Positions 24,721 through 36,085 of a DNA stretch of 64,000 bases are shown here, one piece after another. The stretch's first letter is position 1, and each line of letters opens with the position of its first letter. Under the pieces are notes generated by a model. The model saw only the letters and a list, made by a program, of their open reading frames with translations. It did not search any database and was not told the origin of the DNA. Source of the stretch: Aurelia coerulea (Eukaryota; Cnidaria; Scyphozoa; Semaeostomeae; Ulmaridae); NCBI GenBank assembly GCA_039566865.1, contig CM076943.1, positions 46,384,663 through 46,448,662 on the forward strand. The letters run 5' to 3'. The translations under genes and the position numbers were made by a program.

Positions 24721-24883
24721 TCAAAGTGTGTCCAAAATAACGAACACATTTCCCCAATATTTCTGCCTTACAGTGCTGACTTCAACACCTCTCCGCACGT
24801 GTTGTGCTCTTGGGACAATGAAATTACTTTGAAGGATGACACTTTTATCCCTTCAAAGGCCAAAGAACTTACAAGTCATTGCT

Positions 24884-25351
24884 TTAAAGGACAAGTCCGG
24901 GGTTGGTATGATTGATGATAAAATACAAGATAATACTGCTATGAATGATGTATGATACTTTTTCCACTATTTTTCGCCTTCTCCTTGTGAAATTACGTAT
25001 TCAAATAAGCAATTTGAGCGAAGTGACGTCATATCGCACAAATGAGAACGAGGCTGGGTGATTGTTTTTCGCCTCTTAATCGCTGCTAGCCTCTTTATCG
25101 TGTTCTCATGCATTGAAAATGGCACGAGAACACGATAAAGAGGCTTGCAACGATAAAGCGGCGAAAGGACAATCACACAGCCTCGTTCTCGTTTGTGCGA
25201 TATGACGTCACTTCGTTCAAATTGTTTACTTGAATACGTAATTTTACAAGGAGAAGGCGAAAAATAGTGGAAAAAAGTATCATACATCATTCATAGCAGT
25301 ATTATCTTGTATTTTATCATCAATCATACCAAACCCGGACTTGTACTTTAA
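24884..25351. mobile_element. TTAA-type foldback MITE, copy 1
   Basis: The element 24888-25347 (460 bp) is a long palindrome. Its ends AAGGACAAGTCCGGG and the complement are set in TTAA (24884-24887 and 25348-25351). Two further copies lie at 31843-32310 and 40889-41358. A TTAA duplication suggests mobilisation by a piggyBac-like transposase (inference). Both arms carry TGACGTCA. The 107-codon minus-strand frame persists between copies only because the arms are conserved. Confidence 0.8.
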
Positions 25352-26480
25352 GGCAGAACATGTGGTCGAGTTTTTAAGTCTGTTTTGAATGTTTCTTGAA
25401 GGGACTTTCTTGAGAGAGTCGCTCGTAATTTCAGACCGGAGTGCCTGATTTCAGTCAGCTAAATTTGTAATGGATTTTGAACATGTCCACCATTTACTAA
25501 TGTACTTGGCAATATTATCGTCTTGATGTCCAAGGAGTGAGGGCCTCTCAAAAGGGGATATTTTTTTTTGACGTAACTAGTAGATGTCCTTGAACTATAC
25601 AGGGGCAACCATCTGCCTGTCAGGGCTCCAGTTTCTGCCCTAAAGCTAACGCCAAGAGCGGCAATCGCAGAATTAGAAAAAAATCAAATAGAGTCTGCAA
25701 CCCCTTTTCACGACGCCTAAGTGGCGCTGCTGGAACCCTGTCCTCTTATGGCTGTTCTGTCGAGTTTTTCAAAGTTCCTTCGCAGCTCAAAGCCTTCGCA
25801 CGTTTTTCAAAGTTCCTTCGCAGCTCAAAGCCTTCACATTTCATTCGCAGCTTCCTACGCAGCGCTTTTTCAGATCTATTTTAAAAAAGAATTTACTAAT
25901 TATTCCTGGGCTCCCTGTGTTCTGTCTTCTAAGTTAGAGGATTACATCTCTGCGTCACAGGTTGATCAGACAAAAATGCCATAACTTTAAACACCCAAAT
26001 TCCAAAAGGTAGGAAAGAAAGAGAGTACTTGACATTTAGGGCTATTTACGTAGATGGGCAATATATAGGAAACCCAACTTTTAGAATATATGTTCTGCAG
26101 AGGTCTACAGTTGCATTTATTACCAATCTAACTTCCAATTCGTTTCTATTAATTGGGAAGGGTGTTTGCTTGTTTTATTAAAATTCAGTTATTCAACATA
26201 GGGAGTGAATTTGCGTTTCATTATTTTTGCGTGATTTTTCCAGTTAGATTGTTGAGTGTAGATTCCTTAGAACATTTTATGGTCTTCAGATTTTTTTGTA
26301 AAAACTAGTGTTTCCATTGATTGGTTTTGCTAGGGTACAGCAAAAACTTGTTATTTTTCTCCACCTTAGCCTGCCTAAATGTCAATAAGTCGGCCCCTTT
26401 AGGTATTTACCCAAACTTATATTCCCGCTGGCAGAGCGCACAGTTAGTATGGCGCGCAAGGGGTTGGGGGACACTCAGCA
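25352..26480. other. intergenic, with a diverged tRNA-SINE copy
   Basis: About 25636-25760 matches, with decay, the tRNA-derived SINE at 42438-42627. Shared phrases are GCAATCGCAGAATTAGAA, GAGTCTGCAACCCCTT and GGCTGTTCTGTCGAG. About 25785-25850 contains a direct repeat of TTTCAAAGTTCCTTCGCAGC. No gene is recognised. Confidence 0.45.
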
Positions 26481-26510
26481 CACGCACATACGGAGAGGTA
26501 AGCCCGGTGT

Positions 26511-26579
26511 TACCCTGGGTACCGGCCTCTCTAACGTAAAAACAGAGTTTTTACGTTAGAGAGGCTGGTACCCAGAGTA
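26511..26579. repeat. 33-bp-arm hairpin
   Basis: The left arm TACCCTGGGTACCGGCC... (26511-26543) pairs with 26547-26579 across a 3-base loop with about two mismatches. The arm resembles sequence at 11937-11960, suggesting a small dispersed family. Confidence 0.7.
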
Positions 26580-27488
26580 GCCCGGTGTACAGGTTGTCCC
26601 AAAAAAATTGTGCCCTGTTTGCCTGAAGATTGCGACAAAACGGCAAAAGATTCTCGACAAACTTTTATATGATGTTTCTCTCCAGATGTTAAAATAGAAT
26701 TTTCTGACATCCCTGTAAAAATCGTTCAAGAATTGCTTGCTGAAAAGCAGAAGCATCCTTGTCCCTTGAGACAAGAATATTTTAGGTATCTAGGGACTAT
26801 AAACTTGCTCTGACAACATTCGACTGAGTTGCCTATTCCCAAGTTGAAATGAAACACGCTTCTCATTGTTTTGAATATCTGAAATGGCTGCAAATTGATC
26901 CCCTGTTTTTGACGTCTTTTTGAAGGTTTCAAGGATGCCCTTTTTCTCAAAATCTTTAATTCCGGAAATTTACCGTGTCGAAAAAAAATTGCGAAAAATA
27001 CTCGTAACGTAGGCCAGTCTTTTAGCGAGAGAACAACGCTTGAAGCATTTCATTCAGCCACTTACTTTTTCTTCTCTAACAGATTGCGTTGGGTCACTTT
27101 TTTGGGTCCCCGGTATACTTTTTGGAGACCCTGAAACATTTAAACGACTGTCGAGGGGTGTCTCACTACATTTCTGTTGTTTGCTAATTAACAATTTCGC
27201 TAGACAACCATATCTAAATGGCTGAAGCACTGCATATCAATGTTTGGTTGGGGGGCCACAATGGCCACCATGTGTGGTATAGGGTTAAGAAACTCCCCAT
27301 ATTGAGATATGGCAGGTAAACCTCCTTTTGATGATCACTGTGCATCTTAATGCCAACCAGCTGTAAACCAGCTGTTGCAAAATGCCTCATCAATAATTGA
27401 AGTAAAATAATTGAAAGATGAATCTGACCCAATGCTTAGTACATTTGAAGGTATTGAAAAAAGGTGGGTTTATGGTTTGATATTAGAT
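26580..27488. other. unassigned intergenic sequence
   Basis: No gene recognised. A mariner-like terminal phrase (CAGGTTGTCCCAAAAAAATT) occurs at about 26590 without a mate that I could find. Confidence 0.3.
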
Positions 27489-27810
27489 CCCGGGGGTGGG
27501 GGTACTTAATATATTCGTCCGACGGGGATGTGCCGTTTTTCAGGGTGTCGTTTTCACCAATTTTTTCTAGCTTGGGGTATCAAAATAAGGCCATTTTTCT
27601 AGAGAAGGTTGCCGAAACATCCTAAAAGGGGATATTTTGTTAGATCGGGTCGTTTTTCGGTCAAATTTCCATGTTTTGGAGTATACGCTTCACCAGTATG
27701 TTCTTGAATCGGTTAGCATTTAGAGCGAAAAAATCTGGAGCAGGGTAAGAAAATTTTCGTGCGCACATTCCTGTACAAATTTAAGTCAAGTACCCCCTCC
27801 CCCCCCTGGG
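27489..27810. mobile_element. G-run foldback element, GGTACTT family
   Basis: Left end CCCGGGGGTGGGGGTACTT and right end AAGTACCCCCT...CTGGG are inverse. The interior includes GACGGGGATGTGCC and GGGGTATCAAAATAAGGCC. A truncated relative lies at 24482-24720. The flanks TATTAGAT and TAGTAGGT match only partly, so the TSD is unconfirmed. Confidence 0.55.
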
Positions 27811-27949
27811 TAGTAGGTATGTGAACGAGTTATTCTTTGGTGTTAAAGATCTGAATAAGGTTTGACGAAAGTTAAATTTGAAGATTTCGAGAAGAAATAT
27901 TCAGTATGATGAAGATATCTATCATTAACATCATGGTGTAAGTCATGGA

Positions 27950-28000
27950 GGGGTTGTAGGGGGTTGTAGGGGGTTGTAGGGGGTTGTAGGGGGTCTGATT
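27950..28000. repeat. minisatellite, 11-base unit GGGGGTTGTAG
   Basis: Four to five direct copies of GGGGGTTGTAG are read between 27950 and 28000. A minus-strand frame repeats TTPYNPLQP because of it. Confidence 0.8.
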
Positions 28001-28087
28001 TCCACTTCTCGCGTAATTTTATGAAGTTTTCCGTTTTTCTACTTTGAAGGGACGTACATTTCTTGTCCATGTAGTCAAAGTTCTACA

Positions 28088-28305
28088 ATCCTGGACAAAA
28101 TATTTGGAACAAAGTTAGTTTTTTGGTGATTATCTCAGTTCTTCTCACACTTACATTTGCACCACCCCCTTTTACCCCCAAAACAATGTTGGTTGGCATC
28201 TTGAAGCTGAAAACATCCAAGCAACATTGCAGCGGGGGTAAAAGGGGGGTTGTTCATTTGAAATTGTAGAATCTTACGTTGTTCCAATATATTTTGTCCA
28301 CGATT
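28088..28305. mobile_element. short foldback element
   Basis: Left CCTGGACAAAATATTTGG (28091) and right CCAATATATTTTGTCCACG (to 28301) are inverse. A second inverse pair (CACCCCCTTTTACCCCC and GGGGGTAAAAGGGGGG) lies inside. About 215 bp, non-coding. Confidence 0.6.
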
Positions 28306-28490
28306 ATAGGTTCCACTACCATTTGCCTTTCATTTACTGGACTATAATTTCATCCTTGTGTTTCATCTTGACCAAGTTCCCGTGGACACTGCACTATTCT
28401 TGTATTCTCTCTTTTGTTTGAGCTGTCTTTTAGATCACAGAGGAACATTGTTTATCACAAAACATTCCGAAAGATTTCTTTTATCGATAG

Positions 28491-28563
28491 TTTGATTAAA
28501 ATTGCATAAAGTAACACTTCTTGTATGATACAAGAAGTGTTACTTTATGCAATTTTAATCAAA
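28491..28563. repeat. perfect hairpin, 35-bp arms, 3-base loop
   Basis: Bases 28491-28525 and 28529-28563 are exact complements around TGA, with no mismatches. Transcribed, it would give a perfect 35-bp stem. Its identity (very young element or functional RNA hairpin) is not known. Confidence 0.9.
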
Positions 28564-28706
28564 TGCCAGTTGTTGTCTCTCCTCCATGAGCTGAGAATTT
28601 TAGAAGGAAAATTAATCAACCATTCCCTCTAATTGTGGGTAGAAATTGAAGATGGCGCATTATATCTTTGACTCCCTGTGCTGATTCGCGCAAGGCTACA
28701 ATACAT

Positions 28707-29141
28707 GTCCCCGCATATAAGAAACGGACATATAAGAAACTGCAGCCTGCCATCATAGAGAATATTTTTCTCCTTTATAAGAAACCAGGCGGCCTGATTT
28801 TTTCAAGATTCTCATAAATGATATAAATTATAAATTTATAAATGAAAAAATACACAGCCAGTCTTCTGTGTAGCTTCAGCACTAACATTTGTACAATCTG
28901 TTCAACATCTGGACATACAATATTTCATACTTAGTTCAATCCATAATCATTTCTTGGGGCATCCATGTTTACCATGCAGCATAATCTTGGATTTAAAGAT
29001 GGTTTTGACCAGAAAGCATTGTGTGAGAGAAATTTTCTTAATTGACCTATAAGAAATCTGCCAGCCTGATTTGAAAATATTTTCTTCCATAAGAAACCAG
29101 ACAGCCTGATATGAAAATTTGAGTTTCTTATATGCGGGGAC
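28707..29141. mobile_element. MITE with GTCCCCGCATATAAG ends
   Basis: GTCCCCGCATATAAGAAAC at 28707 and its complement ending at 29141 bound 435 bp. Inside, CAGCCTG and TATAAGAAAC are repeated in both orientations. No clear TSD was seen. Confidence 0.6.
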
Positions 29142-31366
29142 TTACTATATTCCCTCTTCTTGCGTTCAGCCTCAACACTCCTGCACGCCGGCTAAACAAA
29201 AGGCTTAGACAAAAGGGGCAGTCCTCAGTATCCACAACAAAGAGCATTTGTTGTTGCTGTTGAAATGTTGCTGAAAATAGCAATGATATCAATTTTTAAG
29301 GATACGTGCATTCTTGGCAGGTTTTGATGAGATTGATATTTGGTGTGATCTGGTTGTAGGAAAATGCAGAGTTGAAGGTAATAGCAAAAGCTTAGACTGA
29401 TTACAATTCGTCGTAAATTTCACTCATTTCTTATATTTGATGCAGTTCCATTCAATTCAATAAGTAATTCTACTCAATAGATAAGTAAGTATTTCAGAGC
29501 GAAAACTGGGATGAATTGTAATAAGTCTACCAAAAGCTGAATTAATACTTTATGAGATTTTGATTGCTCAATGCAACAGAAGCTGCACAGTCGAATCGAT
29601 CCAACTTTGTCGCTTTGCCGCACTTCAATGTTATGTGCAGTGCGTTAAAAACGCCCCGCAAGTGTGAATTCCGCTAAAGAAACGATCGTATGGATTTTCC
29701 GTTTCTGCTCATTTTCAGGCACCAATGGAACCAGGTTTAAATGTGCATAATTTCTAGCAAGAAAGTAGAAAATAAGTTCCCGTTCTTTTCCATTATTTTT
29801 TGCAGTTTTTAAGGCTTGAATAACGTCTCAAAGAGCTTTTTCGAAGTTTTACACGTCAGCTGAGGCTTCGTGTGTCATCCAAGAGGGTTGCTTTGATTCC
29901 CAGACCCCTGCTGCTGACCCCTTCCGTTGCATTTCCAGTGGCAGAATTATGACTTGTTGCGGCACGCCTTAATTTCACAAGGACTATTGAAAGTTCTATG
30001 AGCAACTGTCTTGTGAATAATTCAAGCAATCAGATTCAGAAAGGCACTTGATAAATTATTGTGCATATGACAGGACGTATGCATGCTCTCTAACGAGAAT
30101 TTACTTTCTGCAGCAGAAGAAGCGTCAGTTCAATTCTGAAATTTGGGAGAAACGGACAATAGCAAGGAAAATGAAGATCTCAGCAATTGTCGTCGGAGTA
30201 AGGCTATCTATATTTTGTTTGAACGTCTACGTGTATTTTTGATAAAAAACTAAGAATTTGAGCCAGGACTGAACTGAAAGTTTCTTAGAATTGCCAGAAT
30301 TTGAATTTTTTTTCATACATCATTTAATTAATAACTTACAATACATATTACTTTCAATATTACTTACAAAATACCATACCCTACTACTAATACAATACCA
30401 ATTGGAGCGAAAACTACGTGTACCACATGGCAACATAAAACAGGAAATACGAACATACCACTACACGTAACTACAACTACTAGAGAGAAAAATAATTGTT
30501 AAAACTACACGCAACTGCTACAAAAAATAAAATAAAACGTTTACCTCCGGTGGGTGCACCCATAAAACTACACGTAACTGCTTCTACAAATAAAAGGAAT
30601 GTTTAAAATGCAAACGGAAAATCAAGGTACAAGCGAAGGTAGCTTGCGATCAAGTACGATAATTGCAACTGTAGGTTCGAAAGTTAGAGCAAAACATGGT
30701 GAATTTGAAATTTCTTGAAAACGAAGTTCTTTGATGCCTTTTCAATAGCCTGCGTGCAGACTCAACTTAGACATTGCTCTAGTACCTTCCCAATATGATA
30801 CAATAGGGGGAGATCCAATGATTACATTAGCTTGTATCTAGCACACCATTCCCACATATTTCTCCATTTCATTGCCAACCAAACGATGTATTATCAATAC
30901 GTGTTTTGTTGCGTGCGTCACAATCAGAAGAGAAAACGCCGAACGTGGTCACTGAAGGGGTACGGTAACCCAAGCTACACAGATCTTCAATATTTGAGAA
31001 CCTTCAAGATCTTCAAGAGTTGAGACTTTTGTTTAAGCATATAGAGAACCTTCATTGCTAAGCAGCTGAAAGAGACAAGAGAGTACGTGTGGTATATCCT
31101 TGACTGACATATGTTTTGAAGATCCTCTGATGTTATTAAAGATATGGGATTAAAGTGCTGCTTTCCAATAAAACTGCTCCTTTCCATTACAGGTGCTTCT
31201 GTCCCTCCTTACGTTGAAGTTCACGTTTGCTGGAAACCAGACCATTCGTAAGTGTGATTAGAATAAAACTGCACAAGTAAATGTCTCTAGCTACAAAGTA
31301 CATTTAAATGACCATGAGCCACTGTGTATGAGATACACGGGGAAAGTTGATGAGCCACTCAAATGT
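29142..31366. other. unassigned intergenic sequence
   Basis: No gene is recognised. About 30410-30590 has ACTACACGTAACTRC repeated loosely. A potential ATG with a short hydrophobic stretch (MKISAIVVG, about 30169) lies just before a GTAAGG. It could be a signal-peptide exon for the tandem gene downstream, but nothing else supports that. Confidence 0.3.
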
Positions 31367-31838
31367 TTAAGCGTCGCAAAGGGGAGCGGTTGAACGGTCT
31401 TTCTGTCACTTAAGTTTACGAAGTTTCTTGTGTAATTTTTTAATCTTCATATAATTGATCATCACAACACAATTTATCAAAATTCACTGAGGCCGCTAAC
31501 GTAGCGTTTTGAATCCAGCGAATTACAGTAGAAGAAAGATCCAAATCATAAACGAACATTTTAGAAAGTTCCTTGACTTCGAATTGACACCTGACTGCAT
31601 CTTGTTTGGTTCCTTAATTTTCTGGAATTCTTATAAGCTTTTAAAAAGTGTAGTGAAATCCGATATCCTACAGCAATTTCAGTGCAACTTGCTAACAAAT
31701 TTCAATGGCACAACGAAACAGTTCTTATTTCTGCTCATCCAAAGTTCGAAATCTGATGTAAAAGCCAGATCCGAAAATCCGAACAAAATTCTGTAAAGAT
31801 ACGCTATCTGTACCGAAAATTTAAATGCCCCCCTTGTT

Positions 31839-32314
31839 TTAAAGGACAAGTCCGGGGTTGGTAAAAATGATGATAAAACACAAGATTATACTGCTATGAA
31901 TGATGTATGATACTTTTCCCCACTATTTTTTTGCCTTCTCCTTGTGAAATTACGTATTCAAATAAGCAATTTGAGTGAAGTGACGTCATATCGCACAAAC
32001 GAAAACGAGGCTGCGTGATTGCTTTTCACCTCTCTATCGTTGCAAGCCTCTTTATCGTGTTATTGTGCCATTGCATTTTCAAGCCATGATTACACGATAA
32101 AGAGGCTAGCAACAATTAAGAAGCGAAACAACAATCACACAGCCTTGTTTTCGTTTGCGCGATATGACGTCACTTCCCTCAAATTGCTTATTTGAATACG
32201 TAATTTCACAAGGGGAAGGCGAAAAATAATGGAAAAAGGTATCATACATCATTTGTAGCAGTATTATCTCGTATTTTGTCATCATTTATACCAACCCCTG
32301 GACTTGTCCTTTAA
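31839..32314. mobile_element. TTAA-type foldback MITE, copy 2
   Basis: The element 31843-32310 (468 bp) lies between TTAA repeats (31839-31842 and 32311-32314). It has the same palindromic design as the copies at 24888 and 40889, with TGACGTCA in both arms. It sits inside duplicated unit 1. Confidence 0.8.
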
Positions 32315-32561
32315 TGTTAATCAGGAACCTCATTTTCATTTGCAAGTACAAAGGTAGAGCCGCCTTGCTAAAATTTGAGTTGTTTGTAGACTGCTTCACG
32401 AAAATTTTCCATACAGAAGGTAGAAGAAATGATGTGTTACACTGTAGAAATTTGGTCAGACCCCATCATAATCATATTTTTCACAACAACAACAAACAAC
32501 ACTCTTTTGCACTTCTTTACATCTTTTAATTGAATTGAAATGTTGTCAAACTGGGACTTAC

Positions 32562-32745
32562 GTCTTGTTCGATGCCTACCCTGACCATCCCCCCAGGGAC
32601 ACCCCAAGATATTTGGCAAAAATAATTCCCGGCTCCCGGGCATCCGCCAAAAAAGGTTGCCGAGTCCCCAAGCTTTTGTGCAAGCAATTTTGTTTTACCC
32701 CCGGGCTACCAAGTAGGGCTGTTCTTGGTAGGAATTGAACGAGAT
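32562..32745. mobile_element. relative of the 19713-20016 foldback
   Basis: Ends GTCTTGTTCGATGCCTACCC and GGTAGGAATTGAACGAGAT are inverse and match the 19713 element in sequence and spacing of the CCTGACCATCCCCC block. The G/C repeats inside are fewer. Confidence 0.5.
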
Positions 32746-33059
32746 ATTATGGAATTTGACATGAAAACTGAGACAACCGTGCATAGATTTTTCTGTGTGC
32801 TCAGAAGCGAGGCTAAGTAAGGCGTACTCTTGGCAGTCGTCGACTGTGGGAAATTCTCGTTGTTGTGGTCAAGCTCATAGCTAATTGGAATTCAATAAGA
32901 GAGATTCTCTGTTCACAGTAAACTATTTGTTGATTGTTAGATTGAAACATTCACCTGGGTACCCATGGCTTTTTCAAGACTGCTATCAATGAAAACTGAC
33001 TAATTCCGCGTCCACACGTATCCGTTTACGTTTGTAAAACGCATAGAATGTTTTCATCC

Positions 33060-33302
33060 ACTCTTCTGTCCCTGCGTGGCATTGTAGCTAGGAAGGAGAT
33101 TTTGAAACTTGATACTTTCGCGCTCATTCTCAACATAGTGCATACAACGGAGTAGGCCTATAGCCAAGCTTATGTGCTGCCCCAGAAGGTAACGAGAAAG
33201 ATAAACACAAGAAGGATACAAGGTGATATATATTCTTTATTTGATACCAGTTTAGTTCATTCACGGGAACCTAAATTTATCCTACAACCCATGTCCACAT
33301 AT
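33060..33302. repeat. solo partial arm of the 50744-56900 foldback
   Basis: This stretch (CTTCTGTCCCTGCGTGGC ... TTATCCTACAACCCATG) matches 54925-55195, an inner arm of the large foldback. The match stops about 12 bases before the splice acceptor of exon A, so a transposon fragment abuts the 3' end of the intron. Confidence 0.65.
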
Positions 33303-33313
33303 TCTCTTCGCAG

Positions 33314-33490
33314 GCATCATGATCAAACATGGAGAAGATCACGTGTCACTGAATAATCATACCAACAGACTTTATCTGTCCAAACAGGATCCACCTTTCA
33401 TTTTGCATAAGCATTTCGATGACATGTTAAAGAATGAAAAAGGTGACAAATGTGTAGCAATTGGAAACGATTTTGGTATATATCTGTCAG
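33314..33490 (+). CDS. tandem gene unit 1, exon A (177 nt, phase 1-1)
   Basis: The exon follows TTCTCTTCGCAG and precedes GTAAGATTTG. It codes for 58 complete residues plus split codons at both ends, in phase 1 on each side, and reads IMIKHGEDHVSLNNHTNRLY then LSKQDPPFILHKHFDD and so on to GIYLS. It contains one Cys (DKCV). Unit 2 has the same exon at 42053-42229 with no indel and many amino-acid changes. I recognise no known domain. Phase 1-1 exons are typical of shuffled extracellular modules, so a secreted or membrane protein is likely (inference). The full gene start is not identified. Confidence 0.6.
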
Positions 33491-35210
33491 GTAAGATTTG
33501 CAAAACATAATAAACGTAAATAACCCCCGGCGCCTGCACTCCTGCTACCTGGTGTACCTCATGCTTGTCCATAGAATTCAATTTATATCCCCTATCTCTG
33601 ACAGAACTGTCCAAATTACCCCCCTTTCTCTGACTCTCTGAGAAAATGTTACCCCCTTTTCCATTCATTCACTGACATCCTTGAAGTAATGTACTCCAAA
33701 TTTAGCACTGATGCTGAGTACCCTGACATTAATCAGTAGATAAGATGAGGGAATACAAATAAATGAATGTGAATTGGATATCATTATAGTTTCAAAATGC
33801 AATACATTACATACAATATAAATCTGGCAATGTTATTGCACATAAATAAACAATAATAAAAGCCAAAAATAATTTATTATAAACTAACAACTTGAAAAGA
33901 TGAACTTCTACTATGAGGATCAAATTTTCATACCACAAGACAGAGCCACATAAAATAAAACCAACTCATTATTCTGACTTATTGCTGTTGATATCAAGGG
34001 TTTCGTTTCATATGCTTATGACATGTGCACACCCCTTGCCTTTTGTGTTTTCAAATTATTTACCCATATTGTGTGCTACACTGTGTAGACCCTACATATG
34101 CCAGGTACTGAAGCTATTTTTGCCCATTTTGACTCATGCATAATACAGTACTATCTACCAACCAAATAGAGCTATGATGTATACCTTGCCTATGCACCAT
34201 ACTGTAGGAGGAGGTAGGCTGATAGGCTTAGGCCTACTAGTCTCCTGGCACTACTACTAGTTATCAGAAACACTTGATACATCAATCTATTTGTCAGGTG
34301 GCGGAGAACAACTCATTAAGTTCTAAATTAGATAAATTTCAATCTTACCTGTTGGTTAATTGTGTCAAATTGCTCTCCTCTGTTCTCTACATCACATCAG
34401 CTCAACTTTAAAATTTCATGTGTATTTAATTTTGGCCATCATGGCGCTGTGTTGTTGCTGTTGTATGATGAAGCAACAACAGCAACAACACAGCAACATG
34501 ATGGCCTAAACAAAATCAACAAATACAAAGTCAAAGAATGAAAGTTGAGCTGGGAGAAGGGTCAAGCAATGTGAAACTATTAACTGGCAGGTAAGAAAGT
34601 ATCCTATATCCACATCCACCGAAATATACTTTTTACATCACAAGCAAGCTATCCCCATTTATCTCAGTCTGGGCAACTAGCAAGCCCTGACTGACTGAGC
34701 AGTGCCAGTGTCACGATTTCTTCTTAGAAAGACCCTAAAAACATTACAAATGGTGTCTCTGCTGGGTGGGTGGGGTGGAAGGGTGTGGACTTGCTTTTCT
34801 TGTGCCTTGTGGGTAAATCATTTTCGATCAACAACACTCAAAACTCCAACTTCATCACTACTACTTCACTTACTTAGGTTCAAGATCAATCTGTTGTGTT
34901 GTGTTGTGTGTAGCTCAAAAACAACTCAAAACTTAACATTTTTGCAAAAAAAACGTTGCCTGATACTGCACCACCTGGAATGAAACAGCTTAACTATTTT
35001 ACCCCTGGAGACACTGTCTCTCCACCAGATATTGAAGTAGTGACCTGATAATGAGTAATCTAAATTTGATGTATGCATGTTTAACATGCTGAAGTTATTC
35101 TAGTTCACCAATGCAATTATGCTTGAAATTTACCTTGCTAGTTATATCACAAACACAAACTAAATTTGGTACCCTATTCCTGGAAATCTCTGATTATATT
35201 TTCCAAAATA
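33491..35210. other. unassigned, presumed intron of the unit-1 gene
   Basis: No exon is recognised. A hairpin of GTTGTTGCTGTTGTATG type lies at about 34446-34495 (CAACAACAGCAACAACAC arm), within a wider inverse pair ending in GGCCATCATG. Confidence 0.35.
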
Positions 35211-36085
35211 GGCCATATAAAATAAATTAATAGATTCTCATCACCGCCCGCGTGGAAAATTAATTCTGCGTCGAAATTTTTTATATTTTGTTTGTAAAAT
35301 ATAAAAGTCCCGCCCGCTCGTCATTTGCAATGTTTGTGATGTTTTTATATTTTATATAACGTCAAAACATATAGTTTTATTGTTTTTTATTTATTTGCAA
35401 TGATTTGCTCCTTATGATACACACTTTTATCGAACGAAAGGTAGAATTTACCATAAAACTACAAAAAATGTCAATCTGAAACAACGTTTTCACTGAATTG
35501 GCACAGTTTTGATCAATTACAAAGTTGTTATGGTTCAAGAACATTCAGACGGGAGGCTGATCTACGGATCCAAATCCAAAATGCACCGCTACAATTTGAA
35601 TGGGGTCCACGCAAAATGTATTCATTTAGGAGCATGACATGGACAAGCACTGAACCAAGACAGGTCGCTTGAGTTTGGGCCAAATTTCACAGCAATTTCA
35701 TTGGGTTCCTGTGGGAGGGCTGTGGGAAATTTGCAAGAAATCACTTGACAAGAAATCACTTTAATTTTGAAAAAGTAGAAATTTCGTTGAAGAAACTGTG
35801 AGAAATTCCCTTTAGATTGTTGTTTGTAAACAGCTCCTACAAACATCGATAATCTTAAGTTGTTTGTCGCTGCTCCTTGTTCTTCTACGGACGGCCCACA
35901 GGGTAGAATTTATCTGTGCCAAAGACTATGTAAACAAAGAATTCAACGGAATAATGTGCTTCCCTCGCTGATTTGGCTAGATTTGCCAAAAAATTTTATA
36001 TATAAATTATAAAATATAAACCTCCCGCCTCGCGAGAGTTTCCAAAACTTTGTGATGAGAATCTATTAATTTATTTTATGTGGCC
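35211..36085. mobile_element. TIR element, 34-bp ends
   Basis: GGCCATATAAAATAAATTAA at 35211 and its near-complement ending at 36085 form inverted repeats of about 34 bp with one mismatch. CGCCCGC/GCCTCGCG and TATATTTTATA phrases mirror inside. Length is 875 bp. No TSD was recognised and no transposase is evident. Confidence 0.65.

Noticed and set aside
24967..25290. 107-codon minus-strand frame and its 110-codon relative at 40946-41278
   Set aside because: Both lie wholly in the palindromic TTAA MITE. The frame is kept only because the two copies are related, and no domain is present.
30169..30200. Signal-peptide first exon (MKISAIVVG) for the tandem gene
   Set aside because: A single short hydrophobic stretch before a possible donor is too weak. 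The phase would be 0, which does not fit the phase-1 exons downstream.
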